Shown piece after piece: positions 13,003 to 17,158 of a stretch of 17,158 nt of DNA. The stretch is from Gammaproteobacteria bacterium (lineage in GTDB: Bacteria > Pseudomonadota > Gammaproteobacteria > SZUA-152), in the NCBI GenBank assembly GCA_030599435.1, contig JAUVNZ010000008.1, positions 1 through 17,158 of the forward strand, written 5' to 3'. The notes below the pieces were generated by a model. It made no database searches. It had not been told where the DNA came from and saw only the letters and a list, made by a program, of their open reading frames with translations. Positions within the stretch are counted from its first letter, which is position 1, and each line of letters opens with the position of its first letter. The position numbers and the translations under genes are program-made.

Positions 13003-16000
13003 TTATAGATTTGCTGTGACTTTGTGTTCTCCTATCCGCAATAGGCTGGGTAACAGTATTAACGTGAACACCGTGCTGACAGACATACCACCAACGATTA
13101 CCGCTGCAAGTCCGCGATAAAGCTCCGTACCTGCACCAGGTATAAGTAGCAATGGCAACATACCGAAAATACTGGTAAGCGTACTCATTAAAATAGGACG
13201 TAAGCGCACATGTACGGCCTGATTTACTGCATCTCTCCTTGTGTTACCTTCACGTTCAGCAACACGTGTTTGATGCACCAGCAAAATGGCGTTGTTCACC
13301 ACCAGGCCCAACAAAATAATAAAACCAATCATGGTTAACAAATCCATGTGTTGCGTGGTAAACCAGTTCACTACCTGTAAGGCAATAACGCCACCAACGG
13401 TTGCCAGTGGAATTGCAAGTATGACCAGCAAACTATCAACAAATGAACGGAACAATGCGCTCATTAATAAATATAAAATGGCAATGGCCAACAGGAAGCT
13501 GCCACTCATACTCTTTAATGCGGTTTGTAATTTATCTGCCGTACCGCCGTAATGAATCTCACCATCCTCGGGCAACAAGGGTTCAATGACTGGATTCACC
13601 TTCTCTTTGAGCACTTCCATAGTTTGTTCCAATGACATGTCTTCAGGGGCTTTGACTTCCAGGGTAATAGTACGCCGGCGATTAAGGCGACGAATTTCAT
13701 CGGGGCCCGCGGTACGCACCACATCGGTAAGTTCACTCAAGGGCAACACACCGCTATTGGGAGTCGCTAACGGTATTGCACCTAATTCTTCTGGCGTATT
13801 CCATTGCTGGCCACGTAGAATCACATCCAGGCGTTCCTGACCATCAAAGTAATCACCCACAAACAGGCCATCACCCAGCGCACGAATTATCTGCGATATT
13901 TCACCGCGGCTCCAACCGGCTTCACTGATGCGTCGTTCATCAGGCACCAGGCGCAACTCAGGTTCGGCCAGATCGAGTCCGGGGCGTGGTTGCGGCGGTC
14001 GGCCAGGAATAGCCTGCATAACCGCTTGAAAGCCTGACTGGGCGGCAGTGAGTAACGACTCAATGTTAGACCCTTGGATGTCAATATCAACGGTGCGGCC
14101 ACTGCCAAAACCACCAAACAGGGAAGACCTGTGCGCGAAGGCAATGGTATCTGGAAAACCGCCGATGAGTTTATTGATCAACGGCACCAATTCGCCGCTA
14201 CGGCCAGGGTCTTCGGTGCGCGCCCCCATGAAGACCCCGCGCTCAGTAGCAACAAAAAAATAATCATGAACCTTGGGCTCTTGTGCGCCATCCACATAGG
14301 GCTGCATACGTTGGGCGATCACCTGACCAAGTTCTTCCTCCAGGCTGTCAACACTGGTGCCGGGCGGTGGCAAGATAAAGGCAAATACCAGATTGCGATT
14401 ACCGTTAGGTAGATAATCCGCTTCAGGTTTGAGCAATACCATCAGGACCAAAGGTACACTAAGCAGCCCAGCAATCCAGGCCATGCGCCGCTGTGGTGTA
14501 TCCGTGAGATGCATCACAAAGTTACTGGCCGCATCCCACCAATGCGCATGAGGATCGTACATTTCTGCCTTGCGCAACCAGGTGGCTGCCGCAGTGGGCA
14601 ACACTGTTACTGCAACCAACAAAGAGAGACTCACTGTTGCGGCAATGGTCAAGGCAAGATCGGCAAACAATTGTCCTGCTTCATCTTCTAAAAACACAAT
14701 GGGTAAAAAGATGGCTACCGTGGTTGCCGTAGAAGCCAACAAGGCACCCCACACTTTTTGCGTACCCTGCTCTGCGGCTTCATCACTGGGTATGCCTTTT
14801 TCTCGCAGGCGCACCACACTTTCAAGTACCACAATGGCTGCATCCAGCACCATGCCTACGGCAAATGCCAAACCCGCCAATGAAATCACGTTAAGCGTGC
14901 GGCCAGCGACATCCAGTAACATAAAGGTAGACACCACACAGACAGGGATCGCCACTGCCACCATGAGCGTGGCGCGGAATTTACGGAAGAACCACCACAA
15001 GACACCGATGGCAAGCAGTACACCTAACATCAAATTGTTGCGTACCATATTAATGGAGCGATCAATGTAACGGGTTTCATCGTAGACCTGTTCAAAGCTC
15101 AGCCCGGCGCGCTTGAGTGGCCCGGCGCGTAATTCATCAGCGGCCTTGTGCAATCCGGCCATCACTTCCAATACGTTGACACCTGTCTCACGATGGGCAT
15201 TGACGGCCATGGCCGCTTCGCCGTTCTGGATGACGAATCCTGTACGGTCTACCATACGGACTTCGATATCCGCCACATCACGCAAGTAGACTGGCCGCCC
15301 CTCACGCCAGTCCAGCACCATCTCACCCAAATCACTGGTGTTATATTGGCCGGCAAAACGCAGGGTGTAACGTCGTTTGCCCACCTCGGCAAAACCACCG
15401 GAGGTATCTTTTGCGCCCCCGGCAAGCTCTGCCACTCTGGGCAATTCAATGCCAAGACTGGCGGCACGATAGGGATTAAAGGTGATACGCAGTTCGCGTT
15501 CGCGTCCACCACGCACTTGTGACAGGGCCACACCAGGCACACGCTCAAAACGGGTCTGTACAACCTCTTCGACGAAGTCCTGATAACTGGCTATATTTCT
15601 ATTGTTACCCTCAACAGGTTTCAGAATGAACCAGGCAATGGCGCGCGAACGGCCACCGATGGCACTGAGGGTAGGTTCATCGGCATCGGCGGGATAACGG
15701 GCAACTCGATTGAGCCGCGAAAGAACTTCCAACAGACCGCGCTGCAAATCGGTGCCTACTTGGAAAGTGATAGTGATATTGCCTCGGCCACGTTGGGCGC
15801 GGGCAAGGATTTCGGTCATACCCGGCAAGCCACGCAGCACGTCTTCTTGTGGCTCAATGATCTCGGATTCCACTTCTTCCGGCGCTGCTGCCCGCCAGGT
15901 GGTATTGATGGTAATCCGCGGCCGTTCGACCTCTGGGGTAAGCTGGATGGGTAGACGATCAAGGCTAATAAGGCCAAACATGATGGCCAGCAGAACGCCC

Positions 16001-16047
16001 ACTATAACGGCGACAGGATTACCGAGTCCAAGTCGGGTAAGGGTCAT
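13003..16047 (-). CDS. RND-family efflux transporter, inner-membrane subunit
   Basis: The protein has 1014 residues, normal for the HAE-type RND family (AcrB 1049). TM1 is at about 12-30, with TM2-6 at about 335-490. A second periplasmic porter domain spans about 540-845, and TM8-12 lie at about 850-1003. The N-terminal PIQLTPEVERPRITINTTW and the tandem repeat architecture are typical. In TM4 the AcrB Asp-Asp pair appears as GMVLDAAIVVLES (only Asp402). In TM10 the AcrB Lys940 region reads GLVVNNAILLV, with Asn918/Asn919 and no Lys. Such pumps use proton motive force to export drugs, detergents, metals or lipophilic compounds; the substrate here is unknown. The start lies 9 nt after the adaptor stop, so the two are co-transcribed. 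The ATG has a weak ribosome site. Confidence 0.95.
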   Translation of the reverse strand: MTLTRLGLGNPVAVIVGVLLAIMFGLISLDRLPIQLTPEVERPRITINTTWRAAAPEEVESEIIEPQEDVLRGLPGMTEILARAQRGRGNITITFQVGTDLQRGLLEVLSRLNRVARYPADADEPTLSAIGGRSRAIAWFILKPVEGNNRNIASYQDFVEEVVQTRFERVPGVALSQVRGGRERELRITFNPYRAASLGIELPRVAELAGGAKDTSGGFAEVGKRRYTLRFAGQYNTSDLGEMVLDWREGRPVYLRDVADIEVRMVDRTGFVIQNGEAAMAVNAHRETGVNVLEVMAGLHKAADELRAGPLKRAGLSFEQVYDETRYIDRSINMVRNNLMLGVLLAIGVLWWFFRKFRATLMVAVAIPVCVVSTFMLLDVAGRTLNVISLAGLAFAVGMVLDAAIVVLESVVRLREKGIPSDEAAEQGTQKVWGALLASTATTVAIFLPIVFLEDEAGQLFADLALTIAATVSLSLLVAVTVLPTAAATWLRKAEMYDPHAHWWDAASNFVMHLTDTPQRRMAWIAGLLSVPLVLMVLLKPEADYLPNGNRNLVFAFILPPPGTSVDSLEEELGQVIAQRMQPYVDGAQEPKVHDYFFVATERGVFMGARTEDPGRSGELVPLINKLIGGFPDTIAFAHRSSLFGGFGSGRTVDIDIQGSNIESLLTAAQSGFQAVMQAIPGRPPQPRPGLDLAEPELRLVPDERRISEAGWSRGEISQIIRALGDGLFVGDYFDGQERLDVILRGQQWNTPEELGAIPLATPNSGVLPLSELTDVVRTAGPDEIRRLNRRRTITLEVKAPEDMSLEQTMEVLKEKVNPVIEPLLPEDGEIHYGGTADKLQTALKSMSGSFLLAIAILYLLMSALFRSFVDSLLVILAIPLATVGGVIALQVVNWFTTQHMDLLTMIGFIILLGLVVNNAILLVHQTRVAEREGNTRRDAVNQAVHVRLRPILMSTLTSIFGMLPLLLIPGAGTELYRGLAAVIVGGMSVSTVFTLILLPSLLRIGEHKVTANL

Positions 16048-16056
16048 GAGTACTAA

Positions 16057-17151
16057 CTATTTCCCGTTGCTTTGTTTGCCGTTCGAACCAGCATTAAGCA
16101 CTTTAACCGATTGCCCTGGACGCAAACGTTCACCTCCGCGTGTCACCACCCGATCACCGGCTTTGATATCACCAAGCACTTCCACCAATGCCCCGCTTGC
16201 AACACCCAGTTGCACAGAAATACGCTCGGCTTTGTTATCGGCATTTTTGTCAGTAACAACACGAAACACGGCGACACCATCACGTCGCAATACCAGCGCA
16301 TCACGTGGCACCGCCAATACTTCCTTGGCAATCGCAGTAGGTAATGCAATACGCACCGGCTGACCAATGGTCCAGCCATTTTCAGTTAGCGATAAACGCA
16401 AATCGAGTAAGCGTGATCGCGCATCTCCGGCAGCTACCAGAGCGCGAACCCTGGCCTGCTTTTCTTCAGCGTTCACTTTTAGTGTCAGCACATCACCCTC
16501 ACGTACGTAATCAAGAGTATCTAATGGCACGCGCGCCTGAACCTCAAGCTCATGGCTATCCACCATACCTAACACTTCATCACCAATACCCGGGCGTTCA
16601 CCACGACGCATGAATCGTTCAGTCACAACACCTGCAAATGGCGCTCGAATAAAATGACGGCGTTTTTCTTCACGCGCTTGCTTAAGCCGGGAACGCGAGA
16701 TACGTAATTCATTGCGCGCAACTTCGCGATCCGCACGCGTTCTATCAAGCCGTGTTTGCGAAGCGTTACTTTGTAATGCCAGGCGCTTTAAACGTTTTAA
16801 GTCAGCCTTAAGGAATTCCAGGTTAGCGCGATCACGTTCGACTGCTGCTTTAAATTCTTCAACTTTAAGTTTGACAAAGGTTGAATCAATTTTTACCACC
16901 ACATCATCTTCAGCAACTTGTGCACCCACCTCGGCAATATAAGTAATTTTCCCTTCCACCTCTGTCGATAATCGTGCTTGATGTCGACTAATTACTGTGC
17001 CCGCCACCCAGGTTTGTGGTGCCATAAATTCCAGACGAGCAAGTTCGACCATCACCGGTGTTGCCCGACCTCCCGGGCCAGGGGCTGCCAATGCCGTGGC
17101 TGCAGATACTATAAATACTGCTGCTGCGAAAACCCGGTGTACCTTATTCAT
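16057..17151 (-). CDS. RND efflux periplasmic adaptor (membrane fusion protein)
   Basis: The protein has 364 residues. A signal peptide ends near ALA-APG (about residue 22) and has no lipobox Cys, so the protein is probably soluble or N-terminally anchored rather than a lipoprotein. A lipoyl-like half (RLSTEVEGKITYIAEVGAQV) leads into a coiled-coil hairpin of about 92-165, with a tip around ALQSNASQTRLDRT. The second lipoyl half follows (FIRAPFAGVVTERFMRRGE), then the beta-barrel and membrane-proximal domains (VPRDALVLRRDGVAVFRV, GDRVVTRGGERLRPGQSV). It links the RND pump to an outer-membrane channel. The stop lies 9 nt before the RND start. The gene begins 7 nt inside the window edge, so its promoter and any regulator or TolC-type gene are out of view. 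Confidence 0.94.
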   Translation of the reverse strand: MNKVHRVFAAAVFIVSAATALAAPGPGGRATPVMVELARLEFMAPQTWVAGTVISRHQARLSTEVEGKITYIAEVGAQVAEDDVVVKIDSTFVKLKVEEFKAAVERDRANLEFLKADLKRLKRLALQSNASQTRLDRTRADREVARNELRISRSRLKQAREEKRRHFIRAPFAGVVTERFMRRGERPGIGDEVLGMVDSHELEVQARVPLDTLDYVREGDVLTLKVNAEEKQARVRALVAAGDARSRLLDLRLSLTENGWTIGQPVRIALPTAIAKEVLAVPRDALVLRRDGVAVFRVVTDKNADNKAERISVQLGVASGALVEVLGDIKAGDRVVTRGGERLRPGQSVKVLNAGSNGKQSNGK

Positions 17152-17158
17152 TATTAAA

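Noticed and set aside
14570..15070. 166-codon plus-strand ORF rich in Ala/Thr/Ser
   Set aside because: It is antisense to the transmembrane part of the RND transporter; its composition is that expected of a reverse-strand shadow.
15710..16363. 217-codon plus-strand ORF opposite the RND and adaptor genes
   Set aside because: It is a Ser/Arg/Thr-rich shadow of two well-supported minus-strand genes, spans their junction and has no family features.

Overview
The window looks like a chromosomal segment of a Gram-negative bacterium, most likely a gammaproteobacterium. It has a TonB-dependent outer-membrane receptor, periplasmic proteins with Sec signal peptides, an RND/MFP efflux pair and a three-subunit GlcDEF glycolate oxidase. 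Base composition is moderately AT-rich by eye. Nearly every gene is on the minus strand; one secreted DsrE-like gene is on the plus strand. I see no rRNA, tRNA, CRISPR array, transposase or phage gene.

Region 1 (1-4428, minus) is a sensory/uptake module. In transcription order it holds a TonB-dependent receptor, a YfiR-like (DUF4154) periplasmic protein and a membrane histidine kinase that runs off the left edge. The YfiR-like gene and the kinase overlap by 8 bp. The receptor leader contains a GC-rich hairpin.

Region 2 (4429-9760, minus) is glycolate metabolism. glcD, glcE and glcF are tightly packed behind a consensus -10 box and end in a good intrinsic terminator. Next comes a separate class-V aminotransferase resembling alanine/serine-glyoxylate aminotransferase, ending in a UUCG-tetraloop terminator. 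Together they would oxidise glycolate to glyoxylate and transaminate it to glycine, the usual chemistry of 2-phosphoglycolate salvage. This fits an autotroph or a glycolate user, but no RuBisCO or phosphoglycolate phosphatase gene lies in the window.

Region 3 (9843-12260) holds small envelope and sulfur/redox-flavoured genes: a TlpA/ResA-like periplasmic thioredoxin, an unknown secreted two-cysteine protein just upstream of it, a TerB-domain protein, and a divergent secreted DsrE-like protein.

Region 4 (12261-13002) is AT-rich and has no long gene. On the minus strand it carries two unannotated small hydrophobic ORFs (55 and 42 codons) overlapping as ATGA, each with a good Shine-Dalgarno sequence, plus a 16-bp perfect palindrome.

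Region 5 (13003-17151, minus) is a periplasmic adaptor (MFP) followed by an RND inner-membrane transporter. No TolC-type outer-membrane partner is in view. The transporter's transmembrane proton-relay residues differ from those of AcrB.

The best candidates for something undescribed are the overlapping small membrane ORFs, the receptor/YfiR-like/kinase relay, and the secreted thioredoxin and DsrE-like group.
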